Positions 48,748-59,638 of a stretch of 64,000 nucleotides of DNA are shown here, in pieces. The notes under the pieces are model-generated. The model saw only the letters and a program-made list of their open reading frames with translations. It did not search any database and was not told the origin of the DNA. The DNA is from Brevundimonas sp. GTDB lineage: Bacteria; Pseudomonadota; Alphaproteobacteria; Caulobacterales; Caulobacteraceae. The DNA is taken from NCBI RefSeq assembly GCF_029946145.1, contig NZ_JAQSDY010000021.1:1-64000 (forward strand), given 5' to 3'. Position 1 is the first letter of the stretch, and the number at the start of each line of letters is the position of its first letter. A program made the position numbers and the translations under genes.

Positions 48748-49782
48748 ATGGCCGACGGCTTCAAACCCCTGCTGGCCAAGCTGGTCGAAGGCCGCGTGCT
48801 GTCGACGGAAGAGGCGCACGCCTTCTTCGCCGCCTGCCTGCGCGGCGAACCGACCCCGGCCCAGGTCGCCGCCGCCGTCACCGCCTTGCGCATCCGCGGC
48901 GAGACGGTCGAGGAAATCGCCGCCTTCGCGGCGGCCATGCGCGACGCGGCCCTGAAGCTGGACCATCCGTACGACGTCATCGACACCTGCGGCACCGGCG
49001 GCGACGGCCAGCACACCTTCAACATCTCGACCGCCGCGGCCCTGGTTCTGGCCGGCGCCGGCCTGAAGGTCGCCAAGCACGGCAACCGGGCCCTGAGCTC
49101 GAAGTCCGGCTCGTCCGACGTGCTGGCGGCCCTCGGCGTCAACCTCGCCGCCAGCCCGGCCCAGCAGCGTCGCTCGCTGGACGACGCCGGCATCGCCTTC
49201 CTGTTCGCCCCCGCCTATCACGGCGCCATGCGTCACGTCGGGCCGGTTCGTGCCGAGATCGGTTTTCGTACTGTTTTCAATCTGTTGGGGCCGCTTTCGA
49301 ACCCGGCGTCCGCGAAACGACAGGTCATGGGCGTCTATGACCCCCGCCTGCTGGAGCCCCTCGCCGAGGTGCTGGGCCGGCTGGGCGCAGAGCGCGCCTG
49401 GGTGGTGCACGGACAGGGTCTGGACGAGCTGACCACCACCGGCCCCACCGGCGTGGCCGAGTGGCGCGACGGCGTCGTGCGCCGCTTCACCGTCACGCCC
49501 GAGGACGCCGGCCTGCCCCGCGCCTCGATCGAGGATCTCCGCGGCGGCGACGCCGAGGAGAACGCCCTGGCCCTGCACAAACTGCTGGCGGGCCAGCCGG
49601 GCGCGTACCGCGACATCGTACTGCTCAACGCCGCCGCCGCCCTGGTTGTCGCCGACCGCGCCGCCGATCTGAAGGAGGGCGCCGCCATCGCCGCCAAGGT
49701 CATCGACGACGGCCGGGCCGGGAAGGCCCTGACGGATCTGGTCGAGGCCACCAATTCGCCCGAGCCGGAAGAACCGGCGTGA
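48748..49782 (+). CDS. trpD: Anthranilate phosphoribosyltransferase
   Basis: Transfers phosphoribose from PRPP to anthranilate. The 344-aa protein has the PRPP loop [34 protein letters not shown], and RPEIGFRT-type [19 protein letters not shown]. Its TGA overlaps the trpC GTG start. Confidence 0.97.
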   Translation: MADGFKPLLAKLVEGRVLSTEEAHAFFAACLRGEPTPAQVAAAVTALRIRGETVEEIAAFAAAMRDAALKLDHPYDVIDTCGTGGDGQHTFNISTAAALVLAGAGLKVAKHGNRALSSKSGSSDVLAALGVNLAASPAQQRRSLDDAGIAFLFAPAYHGAMRHVGPVRAEIGFRTVFNLLGPLSNPASAKRQVMGVYDPRLLEPLAEVLGRLGAERAWVVHGQGLDELTTTGPTGVAEWRDGVVRRFTVTPEDAGLPRASIEDLRGGDAEENALALHKLLAGQPGAYRDIVLLNAAAALVVADRAADLKEGAAIAAKVIDDGRAGKALTDLVEATNSPEPEEPA

Positions 49783-50570
49783 ACGACGTCCTCGCCGGCA
49801 TCGCCGCTTACAAACGGGCAGAGGTGGCCGCCCGCAAGGCCGCGACCTCGCAGGATGCTGTCGAGGCTCTGGCGCGTCAGACGTCGGCTCCGCGAGGCTT
49901 CCGGGCCGCGCTTGAACGTCACGTCGAGGAAACCGGCCGCCCGGCCCTGATCGCCGAGATCAAGAAGGCCAGCCCGTCCAAGGGCCTGATCCGCGCCGAC
50001 TTCGATCCGCCGGCCCTCGCCCGCGCCTACGAGCGCGGCGGCGCGAGCTGCCTGTCGGTCCTGACCGACGGCCCCAGCTTCCAGGGCGACGACGCCTTCC
50101 TCGCCGCCGCGCGTGACGCGACCGCCCTTCCCTGTCTTCGCAAGGACTTCCTCGTCGATCCGTGGCAGGTGGCCGAGAGCCGGGCCCTGGGCGCCGACTG
50201 TGTCCTGATCATCCTCGCCATGATCGACGACACGCTGGCGGGGGAGCTTCTCTCTGAGGCCGGACGGTTCGGCATGGACGCCCTGATCGAGACCCACGAC
50301 GAGGCCGAAATGGCCCGCGCCTGCAAGCTGGGCGGCGATCTGGTCGGGATCAACAACCGCTCCCTGCGCACCTTCGAGGTCGACCTCGCCGTCATCGAAC
50401 GCCTCGCCATGCTCAGCCCCGTCCGCGCCCTTCTGGTCGCCGAAAGCGGCATATTCACCCCGGACGACGTGCAGCGGGTGTCCGACGCCCATGCCCAGGC
50501 GGTGCTGGTCGGCGAAAGCCTCATGCGGCAGGCTGACGTCGAGGCGGCGACCCGCGCCTTGATGGGCTGA
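49779..50570 (+). CDS. trpC: Indole-3-glycerol phosphate synthase
   Basis: Forms the indole ring. The 263-aa TIM barrel has [61 protein letters not shown] and VAESGIF. The GTG at 49779 overlaps the trpD stop (GTGA); the longer open frame upstream is a trpD shadow. trpB, trpF and trpA are not in the window. Confidence 0.97.
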   Translation: MNDVLAGIAAYKRAEVAARKAATSQDAVEALARQTSAPRGFRAALERHVEETGRPALIAEIKKASPSKGLIRADFDPPALARAYERGGASCLSVLTDGPSFQGDDAFLAAARDATALPCLRKDFLVDPWQVAESRALGADCVLIILAMIDDTLAGELLSEAGRFGMDALIETHDEAEMARACKLGGDLVGINNRSLRTFEVDLAVIERLAMLSPVRALLVAESGIFTPDDVQRVSDAHAQAVLVGESLMRQADVEAATRALMG

Positions 50571-50608
50571 CGATCGCCAGGACTGCGCCGGTAACCGGAC
50601 CTTAACCG

Positions 50609-50649
50609 GAACAGCACAGGAACACCTTGTGGACGTTTGCGGTTTGTTC
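50609..50649. promoter_or_regulatory. SOS boxes of the lexA promoter
   Basis: GAAC-AGCACAG-GAAC (50609-50623) is a perfect alphaproteobacterial LexA box (GAAC-N7-GAAC). A near-match in the opposite orientation, GTTT-N7-GTTC, follows at 50635-50649. Both lie 40-80 bp before lexA, consistent with autorepression. Confidence 0.85.
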
Positions 50650-50689
50650 CGCTACGTTTCTCACAACGGGATTCGCCTCGAGGACCTCC

Positions 50690-51382
50690 ATGCTCACGCG
50701 CAAACAGCACGAACTTCTGATGTTCATCCATGAGCGCATCAAGGAAACGGGCGTCTCCCCCTCCTTCGACGAGATGAAGGAGGCGCTGGATCTGGCGTCC
50801 AAGTCGGGCATCCACCGGCTGATCACGGCCCTGGAGGAGCGCGGCTTCATCCGCCGTCTCGCCCACCGGGCCCGGGCGCTGGAAGTGACCAAACTGCCGG
50901 AACAGGCCACGCCCTCCCAGCCGCGTGGTCGCCAGCCCTTCCGTCCCGACGTCATTCAGGGGGGCGGACGCCCCATGGCCGCCGAGCCGGCCAACGACAC
51001 CCGCGAACTGTCGCTGATGGGCAAGATCGCCGCCGGCACGCCCATCGCGGCCATCGAACACGAGACCGCCCGCTATCCGGTGCCCGAGGCCATGTTGGGC
51101 GCGGGCGAGCACTACATGCTCGAGATCGAGGGCGACTCCATGATCGAGGCCGGGATCCTGAACGGCGATCTGGTGATCATCAAATCGACCGACACCGCCA
51201 CCTCGGGCGACATCGTCGTGGCCCTGGTCGAGGGCGAGGAAGCCACCCTGAAGCGCCTGCGCAAGAAGGGCGGCTCGATCGCGCTTGAGCCGGCCAACCG
51301 CAACTACGAGACTCGCATCTTCGGCCCCGATCAGGTCGAGGTTCAGGGCAAGCTGGTCGGCCTCATCCGCCGCTATCACTGA
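50690..51382 (+). CDS. lexA: LexA repressor
   Basis: SOS repressor and self-cleaving protease. The 230-aa protein has an N-terminal winged helix ([40 protein letters not shown]). The cleavage site is A115-G116 in GKIAAGTPI, and the Ser-Lys dyad is S150 in [11 protein letters not shown] and K188 in [15 protein letters not shown] lies 6 nt before the ATG at 50690. It overlaps the convergent comEC end by 20 bp. Confidence 0.97.
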   Translation: MLTRKQHELLMFIHERIKETGVSPSFDEMKEALDLASKSGIHRLITALEERGFIRRLAHRARALEVTKLPEQATPSQPRGRQPFRPDVIQGGGRPMAAEPANDTRELSLMGKIAAGTPIAAIEHETARYPVPEAMLGAGEHYMLEIEGDSMIEAGILNGDLVIIKSTDTATSGDIVVALVEGEEATLKRLRKKGGSIALEPANRNYETRIFGPDQVEVQGKLVGLIRRYH

Positions 51383-53531
51383 CATCCGGATCGCCGAACC
51401 GGCTCCACGGCCGGTCGCCGCGCAGGTCCGCCGCCCAGACCGCACGCCAGCGACCGGCCGGCGGCGGGCCGTCGCGCCACAGCTCCACCGCCCCGCCCCG
51501 GGCGTAGTCCAGGCCGTCCAGCACCAGGCGGCCCTCGCATGTCGACGGCAGGGCCGTCAGGGCGGCGCGCACGCTGACCACAGGAGCCGCGCGGCACAGG
51601 GCGTCGATCTGTTCGGGCGACGGCGGCTTCTTTCCCCACCACAGAGCCAGCGGCCCGGCTGCCGGGGCCTCTGGCGCACAGGCGAAACGGGTGCAGGTCC
51701 AGCCCTCTGACGGACGCTCCTGCGGCAAGACGCCCCGCCGCCGCGACCAGACGTCGACCGCGAATTGCCGCACGCCGGGCCGCATCACCACCGTCTGTCC
51801 GGCCTGCACCCAGGCCGCATTGGTCCCGCCGTCACCGATCCAGATGTCCGGCGCAGGCGCGCGGGGCCACAGCATGACCGCCGCCGCGAACGGCAGGCCC
51901 AGCCACCGCAACGGCCCGCGCCAGAGACAGCAGAACAGCACGCCGAGGAACGAGACGGGCAGGACAAAGTCCGGCGCGCTGGCCACCGTCCGGACCGCCC
52001 CCGGCAGGTTCGCCGTCCATTCACCGATGCCCAGCATCAGGCCGATCCCCTGTCCCGCCAACCACAGGAAGGGCGCGCCCAGCCCCAGCGGCTCGAGAAG
52101 GGCCCCAAGGGCCAGCATTGGCATGATCAGAAAATCCGACACCGGCGCCGACGCCAGATTGGCCGCCAGCCCGTACATGGCCGTGCGGTTGAAATGCTGC
52201 ATGGCGAACGGCCCGGTCGCCGCTCCCGCGACCAGACTGGCCAGAACCGCCGCCGCCAGCCAGGCGCCGGCCCGCTGGACGATCAGGATGGGGAGGGGCG
52301 CGGATATCTCTTTCGGCCGCCGTGGCCACGCCTCGACCAGGGCCACCAGCGCCGCCGTCGCCGCGAAGGACATCTGGAAACCGGGCGTGACGATTGCCTC
52401 CGGCTGCAGCAGAAGGACCACGAAGGCCGCGACGGCCAGGGCGTGCATGGTTATGGCCTGCCGGTCCAGCAGGATGGCCAGAAAGGCGATCGAGGCCGTG
52501 ATCGCCGCCCGCTCGGCCGGGGGCGGCGCGCCCGACACGATCAGATAGGTCCCGACCGCCAGCAGCCCTCCGACCGCCGCGACCTTCTTGCCCGGAACGC
52601 GCAGCGCCAGCCACGGCCAGGCCGCGACCAGCAGCCGCACCAGAAAGAAGGCGAACCCGCCGACCACCGCCATATGCAGGCCCGAGATCGACAGGATGTG
52701 CGCCAGGCCGGAATCGCGCATCACATCGACGTCGTCCGGGTTCAGCCACGCCTCCTGACCGGTCGTCATGGCCGCCGCGACCCCGCCGGTCCGTTCGCCC
52801 AGCCGCGCGACGATGCGACGGGCCAGATCGAATCGCAGGCCATTGACCGCCATCGCCGCCCGCACCCGCCACGGCGGCGGAGCCAGATACGTCGGCCGGG
52901 TCTCGCCGAGCGAGAAGGCCACCCCGCCCAGACTCTGGAAGAAGGCGTTGCGGCCGAAATCATAGGCTCCGGGACTGGCCGGCGCCGGCGGCGGGTTGAG
53001 AATGGCGAACAGCCGCACCGCCTCGCCCGGCGCTGGTGTCGCGCCCCGCACGGTCGCCCGCAACCGCACCGGCGTCTGTTCCGGTGTCAGACCGCGTATC
53101 CGCACCGGGGCGATCACCAGGCGCGGGCCCGCCGACCCGGGGCTGTCGACGTCCACCACCCAGCCCTCGACCACGGTCGGTTCGGCCATGGCCGGGGCGA
53201 TGGGCGCCGTGACCGCTTCCGTTCGCAGCTTCGCCACCGCGACGCCGAGCGCGAAACAGGCCAGCATCAGCAACGGCAGGGTCCAGACGCGGCCCAGCGC
53301 CATACGGCGCGCGCCCAGCCACAGCCCGGCGGTGATCCCGGCGGCCAGCAGCAGCGGCCAGGCTGGCGGCTCGCTCTTCAGCGCGAAATAAACGGCGCAA
53401 CCTCCGCCGAAGGCCACGGGGGCCCACATCCGCCACCGCAGGGTCTGCGCCGCGGCCTGATCCGACAGGAAGGCCCGGGCGCGCGCAGCAAGGCTGGGCT
53501 TTGCCGGCGTCGGCGCTATAACGCCCGCCAT
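51363..53531 (-). CDS. comEC: ComEC/Rec2 family DNA-uptake channel protein
   Basis: Inner-membrane channel for single-stranded DNA import in natural transformation. The 722-aa protein has an N-terminal DUF4131 region with two or three helices. The Competence domain contains [39 protein letters not shown] and [18 protein letters not shown], with many helices. The C-terminal region looks like an MBL remnant ([20 protein letters not shown]) without an HxHxDH motif. The ATG at 53531 has GGGGAGG immediately upstream; it shares a CATG with the divergent gltX start. Confidence 0.9.
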   Translation of the reverse strand: MAGVIAPTPAKPSLAARARAFLSDQAAAQTLRWRMWAPVAFGGGCAVYFALKSEPPAWPLLLAAGITAGLWLGARRMALGRVWTLPLLMLACFALGVAVAKLRTEAVTAPIAPAMAEPTVVEGWVVDVDSPGSAGPRLVIAPVRIRGLTPEQTPVRLRATVRGATPAPGEAVRLFAILNPPPAPASPGAYDFGRNAFFQSLGGVAFSLGETRPTYLAPPPWRVRAAMAVNGLRFDLARRIVARLGERTGGVAAAMTTGQEAWLNPDDVDVMRDSGLAHILSISGLHMAVVGGFAFFLVRLLVAAWPWLALRVPGKKVAAVGGLLAVGTYLIVSGAPPPAERAAITASIAFLAILLDRQAITMHALAVAAFVVLLLQPEAIVTPGFQMSFAATAALVALVEAWPRRPKEISAPLPILIVQRAGAWLAAAVLASLVAGAATGPFAMQHFNRTAMYGLAANLASAPVSDFLIMPMLALGALLEPLGLGAPFLWLAGQGIGLMLGIGEWTANLPGAVRTVASAPDFVLPVSFLGVLFCCLWRGPLRWLGLPFAAAVMLWPRAPAPDIWIGDGGTNAAWVQAGQTVVMRPGVRQFAVDVWSRRRGVLPQERPSEGWTCTRFACAPEAPAAGPLALWWGKKPPSPEQIDALCRAAPVVSVRAALTALPSTCEGRLVLDGLDYARGGAVELWRDGPPPAGRWRAVWAADLRGDRPWSRFGDPDVSDSGG
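53517..53522 (+). promoter_or_regulatory. Possible -10 element for a leaderless gltX transcript
   Basis: TATAAC ends 7 bp before the gltX ATG, and no Shine-Dalgarno precedes that ATG. A transcript starting at about 53529-53530 would be leaderless, which is frequent in Caulobacter. A good -35 is not evident. Confidence 0.35.
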
Positions 53532-54954
53532 GACCTCCCCGTCCGCTCCCACGCCAGCCGTCGTCACCCGTTTCGCCCCCTCGCCGACCGGTTCCCTGCA
53601 CATAGGAGGCGCCCGGACGGCGCTTTTCAACTATTTGTATGCCAAGGGACACAACGGAAAGTTCCTGGTCCGCGTCGAGGACACCGACCGGGAACGGTCC
53701 ACGGACGAAGCCGTGAAGGCCATTTTCGACGGTCTGAGCTGGCTGGAGCTGTTCGCGGACGAGGAGCCCGTCTTCCAGTTCAGCCGCGCCGACCGCCACC
53801 GGGAGGTCGTCAACGAGCTGCTGGAGCGGGGCGCCGCCTATCGCGACTTCACCTCGGCCGAGGAAACCGGACGCCTGCGCGACCTGGCCAAGGCCGAGCG
53901 GCGCACGTTTGAATCGCCCTGGCGCGACCGCGAACCCACGGTCGATGACCTGTCACAGCCCCACGTCGTTCGTTTCCGTCGCCCCCTGCCCGGTCAGGTG
54001 ACGGTCGAGGACCAGGTGCAGGGAACGGTCAGCTGGGCCAATGACGATCTGGACGATCTGGTCCTGCTGCGTTCGGACGGCGCGCCGACCTACAACCTGG
54101 CCGTCGTGGTCGACGACCACGACATGGGCGTGACCCACGTCATTCGCGGCGACGATCACCTGAACAACGCCGCCCGCCAGAGCCTGATCTATGACGCCCT
54201 GGGCTGGACCCGGCCGAGCTTCGCCCACATCCCGCTGATCCACGGTCCCGACGGCGCCAAACTGTCCAAGCGGCATGGGGCGCAGGCCGTGCATGAGTAC
54301 GCCGAAATGGGCTATCTGCCCGAGGCCATGCGCAACTATCTGGCCCGGCTGGGCTGGGCCCACGGCGATGACGAGCTGTTCAACGACGCCCAGGCGCTGG
54401 AGTGGTTCGACCTGACCGGCGTCGGCAAGGCGCCGGCCCGGCTGGACTTCGACAAGCTGGCCCACGTGAACGCCCACTGGATCCGCCTGGCCGACGACGA
54501 CCGGCTGGCCAAGATGACGCTGGACGTCCATCTGGCGCGCGGCCACGCCCTCGGGCCCGACGACGAGGCCCGGCTGCTGAAGGCCATGCCGTTCGTGAAG
54601 GACCGGGCGAAGACGACGCTGGAACTGGCCGATCAGACCGCCTTCGTCCTGCGTCCGCGCCCGCTGAAGATCTACGAAAAGGGCCTGCCGATGCTGGCCG
54701 GAGAATCAGGCGAGCGCATCGGCCGCCTGCGCGACCGACTCAGGCTTTTCGCCAGCTGGGACGTGTTCGCGCTCGAGGCCGAGCTCAAGGTCTTCGCCGA
54801 GGAGGAGGCCGTTGGTTTCGGCAAGATCGGCCCGCCCGTCCGCGCAGCCTTGACGGGCGACGGCGTCTCGCCTGACATCGCCAAAACTCTGGCCGCCCTG
54901 GGACGCGAAGAAAGCCTCGGGCGCTTGGATGATGCGCTGCAACAGACTATCTGA
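53530..54954 (+). CDS. gltX: Glutamyl-tRNA synthetase
   Basis: Charges tRNA-Glu. The 474-aa class I synthetase has [20 protein letters not shown] (HIGH motif), the [10 protein letters not shown] segment, and AKLSKRHGA (KMSKS motif). The ATG at 53530 overlaps by 2 bp with the comEC ATG on the other strand. A second gltX copy is common in this group, so this may be one of two. Confidence 0.95.
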   Translation: MTSPSAPTPAVVTRFAPSPTGSLHIGGARTALFNYLYAKGHNGKFLVRVEDTDRERSTDEAVKAIFDGLSWLELFADEEPVFQFSRADRHREVVNELLERGAAYRDFTSAEETGRLRDLAKAERRTFESPWRDREPTVDDLSQPHVVRFRRPLPGQVTVEDQVQGTVSWANDDLDDLVLLRSDGAPTYNLAVVVDDHDMGVTHVIRGDDHLNNAARQSLIYDALGWTRPSFAHIPLIHGPDGAKLSKRHGAQAVHEYAEMGYLPEAMRNYLARLGWAHGDDELFNDAQALEWFDLTGVGKAPARLDFDKLAHVNAHWIRLADDDRLAKMTLDVHLARGHALGPDDEARLLKAMPFVKDRAKTTLELADQTAFVLRPRPLKIYEKGLPMLAGESGERIGRLRDRLRLFASWDVFALEAELKVFAEEEAVGFGKIGPPVRAALTGDGVSPDIAKTLAALGREESLGRLDDALQQTI

Positions 54955-55019
54955 CAATTCATCAGACCGTGGATTGCGCCTCTCCGCGCCGGTCTCCGCC
55001 TAACCCCCAAGGGGCTGCA

Positions 55020-56321
55020 ATGACTGAACAAGCCAAACCCGCCGGCACGGCGACCCTCACCTTCCGCGACAAGAGTGTCGAGCTTCCCGTCCTGTCTGGT
55101 TCCACCGGCCCCGACGTGATCGACATCCGCAAGCTGTACGGCGCGACCGAAGCCTTCACCTATGACCCGGGCTTTACCTCGACTGCCGCCTGCGAGAGCG
55201 CCCTGACCTTCATCGACGGCGATGTCGGCACCCTGCTGCACCGCGGCTATCCGATCGACCAGCTGGCCTCGAAATCGAATTTCGTCGAGGTCTGCCACCT
55301 GCTGCTGCACGGCGAACTGCCGACGGCCTCGGAATACGAGGCCTTCGAGCGCAACATCACCATGCACACGATGCTGCACTCGCAGTTCGACCGCTTCTTC
55401 GAAGGCTTCCGCCGCGACGCCCACCCGATGGCGATCATGGTCGGCACGGTCGGCGCCCTGTCGGCCTTCTATCACGACAGCCTGGACATCCATGATCCGG
55501 TCCAGCGCAACATCTCGGCCATCCGTCTGATCGCCAAGATGCCGACCCTGGCCGCGCGGGCCTATAAATATCACATCGGCCAGCCGTTCATCTCGCCGCG
55601 CAACGATCTGACCTACGCCGAGAATTTCCTGCGCATGTGCTTCGCCGTTCCGGCCGAGGACTATGTGGTCAATCCGGTGCTGGCCAGGGCCATGGACCGG
55701 ATATTCATCCTGCACGCCGATCACGAGCAGAACGCCTCGACCTCGACCGTCCGCCTGGCCGGTTCGTCGGGCGCCAATCCGTTCGCCTGCATCGCCGCCG
55801 GCATCGCCTGCCTGTGGGGCCCGTCGCACGGGGGCGCCAATGAAGAGGCGCTGAACATGCTCAAGGAGATCGGCACCCCGGACAGGATCCCTGAATTCAT
55901 CGAGGGCGTGAAGGCCAAGAAGTACAAGCTGATGGGCTTCGGCCACCGCGTGTACAAAAACTACGATCCGCGCGCCAAGGTGATGAAGGAGAGCGCCGAC
56001 GAGGTGCTGGCCGCCGTCGGCGATCCCAACGATCCGCTGTTCCAGGTCGCCAAGGAGCTGGAGCGGATCGCCCTGAACGACGAATATTTCATCGAGCGAA
56101 AACTGTTCCCGAACGTCGACTTCTATTCGGGCATCACCCTGTCGGCGATGGGCTTCCCGACCTCGATGTTCACCGTACTGTTCTCGCTGGCCCGCACCGT
56201 CGGCTGGATCGCCCAGTGGCAGGAAATGATGGCCGACCCTGGCCAGAAGATCGGCCGCCCGCGCCAGCTCTACACGGGCCCGACCGAACGGGATTACGTG
56301 CCGATCCAGAAGCGCGGCTAA
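55020..56321 (+). CDS. gltA: Citrate synthase
   Basis: Condenses oxaloacetate and acetyl-CoA to enter the TCA cycle. The 433-aa type II enzyme has the catalytic residues in [13 protein letters not shown] (His), [15 protein letters not shown] (His) and FPNVDFYSG (Asp). AAGGGG 5 nt before the ATG at 55020 decides the start. It ends before a strong terminator. Confidence 0.97.
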   Translation: MTEQAKPAGTATLTFRDKSVELPVLSGSTGPDVIDIRKLYGATEAFTYDPGFTSTAACESALTFIDGDVGTLLHRGYPIDQLASKSNFVEVCHLLLHGELPTASEYEAFERNITMHTMLHSQFDRFFEGFRRDAHPMAIMVGTVGALSAFYHDSLDIHDPVQRNISAIRLIAKMPTLAARAYKYHIGQPFISPRNDLTYAENFLRMCFAVPAEDYVVNPVLARAMDRIFILHADHEQNASTSTVRLAGSSGANPFACIAAGIACLWGPSHGGANEEALNMLKEIGTPDRIPEFIEGVKAKKYKLMGFGHRVYKNYDPRAKVMKESADEVLAAVGDPNDPLFQVAKELERIALNDEYFIERKLFPNVDFYSGITLSAMGFPTSMFTVLFSLARTVGWIAQWQEMMADPGQKIGRPRQLYTGPTERDYVPIQKRG

Positions 56322-56341
56322 GCCGCAAGTCCGCAGACAGA

Positions 56342-56367
56342 AACGCCGGGGCTCAGGCCCCGGCGTT
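56342..56367 (+). terminator. Rho-independent terminator after gltA
   Basis: AACGCCGGGGC (56342-56352) pairs with GCCCCGGCGTT (56357-56367) around a 4-nt loop, followed by TTTC. It overlaps the convergent lpxB stop (56353) and, being AAA-flanked on the other side, may serve both transcripts. Confidence 0.9.
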
Positions 56368-57525
56368 TTTCGTGGCGATGACCCGCAGGACCGCGTCCGC
56401 GGCGATCTCGGACGGGTCGCGCCCCTCCCGCCCCATCAGATCCAGCGCCGCTGTCTGCCGCTCCACCTGCACCCGCCGCGCCTCGGGATCCGCCAGCAGC
56501 CGGCCGACCTCCGTCGCCGCCGACTCCGGCGTGGCGTCCGTCTGGATCAGTTCGCGCGCGATCTCGGCGTCGGCGGCGTGGTTGAACAGGGTCGCGTACT
56601 TGCCGGTGAAGAACGGTTTCATGATCGCATAGCTGAGCGGCTGGAAACGGTAGGCGATGACCATCGGCGCACCCGCCAGCGCCAGTTCGGTCGAGACCGT
56701 GCCGCTGGTGGCCAGGGCGACCGTAGCGGCTCGCATGGCGGCGTATTTCTCGCTCTCCGGTACCAGATGAGCCCGGAACGGCCATCCCGCCACCTGTCCG
56801 GCGACATCGTTGGCGACGGTCCCCGCCGCGACGACCGCGACCTCCAGCGACGGATCGGCCGCCTTGAGCCGCGCCACGGCGGCCTCGTAGACGGGCGTCA
56901 TCAGCCGGATCTCGGACGGCCGGCTGCCGGGCAGGACCAGCAGCAGGTTCGCTTCGGGCGCCATCCCCCGCGACCTGCGGAACGCCGCCGGGTCCGCGTT
57001 CCCGAAATCGACATGCAGCGCCTGCGATCCCACCACCGTGGTCGGCAGCCCCTCCCGCTCGAACCACGGAGCATCAAAGGCGTAGAGCGCCAGCAGGTGA
57101 TCCACCGACGCCGCCAGGGTCTTCGCCCGGCCTGGCCGGGACGCCCAGACCTGCGGGCCGACGTATTTGATCAGGGGAACCCCCGGCAGCGCCGCCTTCA
57201 GCGCCTTGGCGACGCGGATGGTGAACCCCCAACTATCGATCAGGACCACGGCGTCGGGCTTTTCAGCGACCGCGAGCGCGACCGTGTCGGTCACCCGGCG
57301 TCTGACCACGCCATAGGCCTTCAACCCCTCGAGCCAGCCAAGGATGGACAGCTCGGCGATGTCGAACGGGCTATGCACTCCCTGCTCGGCCATCCGGGGG
57401 CCGCCGACGCCGACGAAGGCGACGTCGGCGGCCAATCGCGCCCTCAGCGCCTCGGCCAGGCCGGCGCCCAGCGCGTCCCCGGACGCCTCGCCGGCCACCA
57501 GCATGATCTTCAACGGCCGGCTCAT
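56353..57525 (-). CDS. lpxB: Lipid-A-disaccharide synthase
   Basis: Joins lipid X and UDP-2,3-diacylglucosamine. The 390-aa GT19 enzyme has IMLVAGEASGDALGAGLAEA, the VGGPRMAEQG and KYVGPQVWASRPGRAK segments, LLVLPGSRPSEI, and AIATSGTVS-like ALATSGTVSTELALAG. It is the last gene of the operon, overlapping lpxI by ATGA; its stop lies inside the shared terminator. Confidence 0.96.
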   Translation of the reverse strand: MSRPLKIMLVAGEASGDALGAGLAEALRARLAADVAFVGVGGPRMAEQGVHSPFDIAELSILGWLEGLKAYGVVRRRVTDTVALAVAEKPDAVVLIDSWGFTIRVAKALKAALPGVPLIKYVGPQVWASRPGRAKTLAASVDHLLALYAFDAPWFEREGLPTTVVGSQALHVDFGNADPAAFRRSRGMAPEANLLLVLPGSRPSEIRLMTPVYEAAVARLKAADPSLEVAVVAAGTVANDVAGQVAGWPFRAHLVPESEKYAAMRAATVALATSGTVSTELALAGAPMVIAYRFQPLSYAIMKPFFTGKYATLFNHAADAEIARELIQTDATPESAATEVGRLLADPEARRVQVERQTAALDLMGREGRDPSEIAADAVLRVIATKNAGA

Positions 57526-58364
57526 TCGCCGCCCTCGCCCCAGACGAAAAGGCCCAGCCGGTCGGCCGCCTCCACGATGGCGGCGTGATCGATCAGGATC
57601 AGCTTGCCGGCGATCCCGCCGACGCCCGCCAGTCCCGCCGCGGCCGCCAGTTCGACGGTGCGCGCGCCCATCACCGGCATGTCGACCCGCAGGTCCTGGA
57701 TCGGTTTGGGCGCCTTGCCCAACGCCCCCTTGCGGTCGCCGGCCGAGCCGCGCAGGTCCGCCGGCAGGGCGGCGACCCGGGCCAGCATGGCGTCCGTTCC
57801 CTCCTGCGCCTCAACAGCCAGAACCAGGCCGTCACACACGACAGCGCCCTGACCTATATCAAGTTCGCCTGCCTTTTCCGCGACATGAAGCGCTTTCCTT
57901 AGATCGGAAAGCTGTTCCGGAGAGGGCTGAACGGCCCCCAGCGCGCCGCCGGGCAATGTCTCGCCGCCCAGAATGTCGTCCGCGCCCTCGATGGCGTAGC
58001 CCTCGTTTTCGAACACCGACAGGATCTTGCGCAGCAGGGCGTCGTCGCCCTTGCTGGCCGCCGCCACGATGCCAGGCAGCAGGGTCGCTCCCTTGAAGTC
58101 CGGCTTCAGGTTCTTGAAGTCCGGCCGGTTCACCGTCCCGGCGAAGGTCACCGCCGCGCAGCCCGCCTTCCTCAGCGCCGAGAGCACCTTGCCGATCTCA
58201 GCCATGCCCGCCTCGATGCCGGGATAGCGCGCCAGATGCGGATCGGCGAAGCCGGTCAACCGCACCACGAACACCGGCCGCCCTTCGGCCTCACACCGGG
58301 CCGCCACCGCGACGGGCAGGGCCCCGCCCCCCGCGATCAGGCCCAGTTTTCCCGGACCGCTCAT
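57522..58364 (-). CDS. lpxI: UDP-2,3-diacylglucosamine pyrophosphatase LpxI
   Basis: Hydrolyses UDP-2,3-diacylglucosamine to lipid X; replaces LpxH in many alphaproteobacteria, and was first described in Caulobacter. The 280-aa protein (start at 58364, overlapping the lpxA stop by ATGA) has KLGLIAGGGALPVAVA, FAGTVNRPDFKNLKPDFKG and the catalytic-domain DLRVDMPVMGARTVE. The operon context between lpxA and lpxB supports the call. Confidence 0.94.
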   Translation of the reverse strand: MSGPGKLGLIAGGGALPVAVAARCEAEGRPVFVVRLTGFADPHLARYPGIEAGMAEIGKVLSALRKAGCAAVTFAGTVNRPDFKNLKPDFKGATLLPGIVAAASKGDDALLRKILSVFENEGYAIEGADDILGGETLPGGALGAVQPSPEQLSDLRKALHVAEKAGELDIGQGAVVCDGLVLAVEAQEGTDAMLARVAALPADLRGSAGDRKGALGKAPKPIQDLRVDMPVMGARTVELAAAAGLAGVGGIAGKLILIDHAAIVEAADRLGLFVWGEGGE

Positions 58365-59149
58365 TCGCCCGGCAGGCAAAGGGGCCGTTTGCCGTCCTCG
58401 CGGATGAAGGCCGTGATCTCCATGATCTCGGGCAGGTCGGCGTATGCGTGCTCGACCGCGTCCAGCCGCTCGGCGAAGGTCCCGCCGCCCTCGAACAGAT
58501 CGCGATAGGCGGCCAGCAGACGGCGGATCGCCGTCTTGTCATAGCCCTTCCGCTTCAGCCCGATCAGGTTCAAGCCGTGCAGTTGCGCGTGATTGCCCCA
58601 GGCCGAGCCATAAGGGATCACATCGCGCGTCACCGCCGCCAGACCGCCGACGATGGCGCCCTGCCCTACCCGGCCGTTCTGGTGCACGGCGGCCAGACCG
58701 CCGAGGAAGACTTTCGAGCCGATGCGCGCGTGCCCGCCCAGGGTGGCGTTGTTGGCCATCACCACATTGTCCCCGACGACGCAGTCGTGGCCGACGTGGG
58801 CGCCGGTCATGAACAGGCCATTGGAGCCGACGCGGGTCACCCCCGCGCCCTGCGGCGTGCCGCGGTTGAAGGTCGAGTGTTCGCGGATGCTGTTGTCGGT
58901 CCCGATCTCCAGCCGGACCGTTTCGCCCTTGTAGCCAGTGTGCTGGGGGTCGCCGCCGATGACGCAGAAGGGATGGATCACGGTCCGGGCGCCCACCGTT
59001 GTGTCCTGCTGGATCACCGCATGACTGACCAGACGGACATCGGGCTCCAGCACCACGCCCGGGCCGACGATGCACCAGGGGCCGATCTCGACGCCGTCCG
59101 CGATCCGGGCGCCGGCGTCGACGACGGCCGTGGCGTGGATGCGGCTCAC
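58361..59149 (-). CDS. lpxA: UDP-N-acetylglucosamine acyltransferase
   Basis: First lipid A step, adding a 3-hydroxyacyl chain from ACP. The 262-aa protein is a left-handed beta-helix of hexapeptide repeats (ATAVVDAGARIADGVEIG) with GGDPQHTGYKGE, HVGHDCVVGDNVVMANN (catalytic His) and VHQNGRVGQGAIVGG. It overlaps fabZ and lpxI by 4 bp each. Confidence 0.96.
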   Translation of the reverse strand: MSRIHATAVVDAGARIADGVEIGPWCIVGPGVVLEPDVRLVSHAVIQQDTTVGARTVIHPFCVIGGDPQHTGYKGETVRLEIGTDNSIREHSTFNRGTPQGAGVTRVGSNGLFMTGAHVGHDCVVGDNVVMANNATLGGHARIGSKVFLGGLAAVHQNGRVGQGAIVGGLAAVTRDVIPYGSAWGNHAQLHGLNLIGLKRKGYDKTAIRRLLAAYRDLFEGGGTFAERLDAVEHAYADLPEIMEITAFIREDGKRPLCLPGE

Positions 59150-59613
59150 GGGCTCACCGGCTTGTCGATGGTGACCATCATGGCGGCGAAGTCCGCCTCC
59201 GAGGCCAGCTTGCCGTCGATGAAGGTCTCGCCGCGGAATTTGAAGATGTCGCCGCGTATCTTCGTGACCACCACCTGCATGCGCAGCTGGTCGCCGGGAC
59301 GCGCCGGCTTGCGGAAGCGCACGCCGTCGATCGACATGAACATGATCACCTTGCCCTCGACCTGCACATCCATCGACTTGGACATCAGCAGGGCGCCTGT
59401 CTGGGCCATGGCCTCGACGATCATCACGCCGGGCATGACGGGATCGATGGGGAAGTGACCGGGAAAATAGGGCTCGTTGTGGGAGACGTTCTTGATGCCG
59501 GTGATCGAGGTGTTGCGGACGAAATCCTCCGCCTTGTCGATCAGCAGGAAAGGATAGCGGTGGGGCAGCCGCCGCATCACCTCGGCGTAATCGATCTTCC
59601 CGTCGTCACTCAT
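59146..59613 (-). CDS. fabZ: 3-hydroxyacyl-ACP dehydratase FabZ
   Basis: Dehydrates 3-hydroxyacyl-ACP for fatty-acid elongation and competes with LpxA for substrate. The 155-aa hot-dog protein has LPHRYPFLLIDKAED and the catalytic His/Glu in PYFPGHFPIDPVMPGVMIVE. The start at 59613 gives the usual length; AGGAAGG lies upstream. Confidence 0.96.
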   Translation of the reverse strand: MSDDGKIDYAEVMRRLPHRYPFLLIDKAEDFVRNTSITGIKNVSHNEPYFPGHFPIDPVMPGVMIVEAMAQTGALLMSKSMDVQVEGKVIMFMSIDGVRFRKPARPGDQLRMQVVVTKIRGDIFKFRGETFIDGKLASEADFAAMMVTIDKPVSP

Positions 59614-59638
59614 CCTGCGGCCTTCCTCGCCGTGGGCG

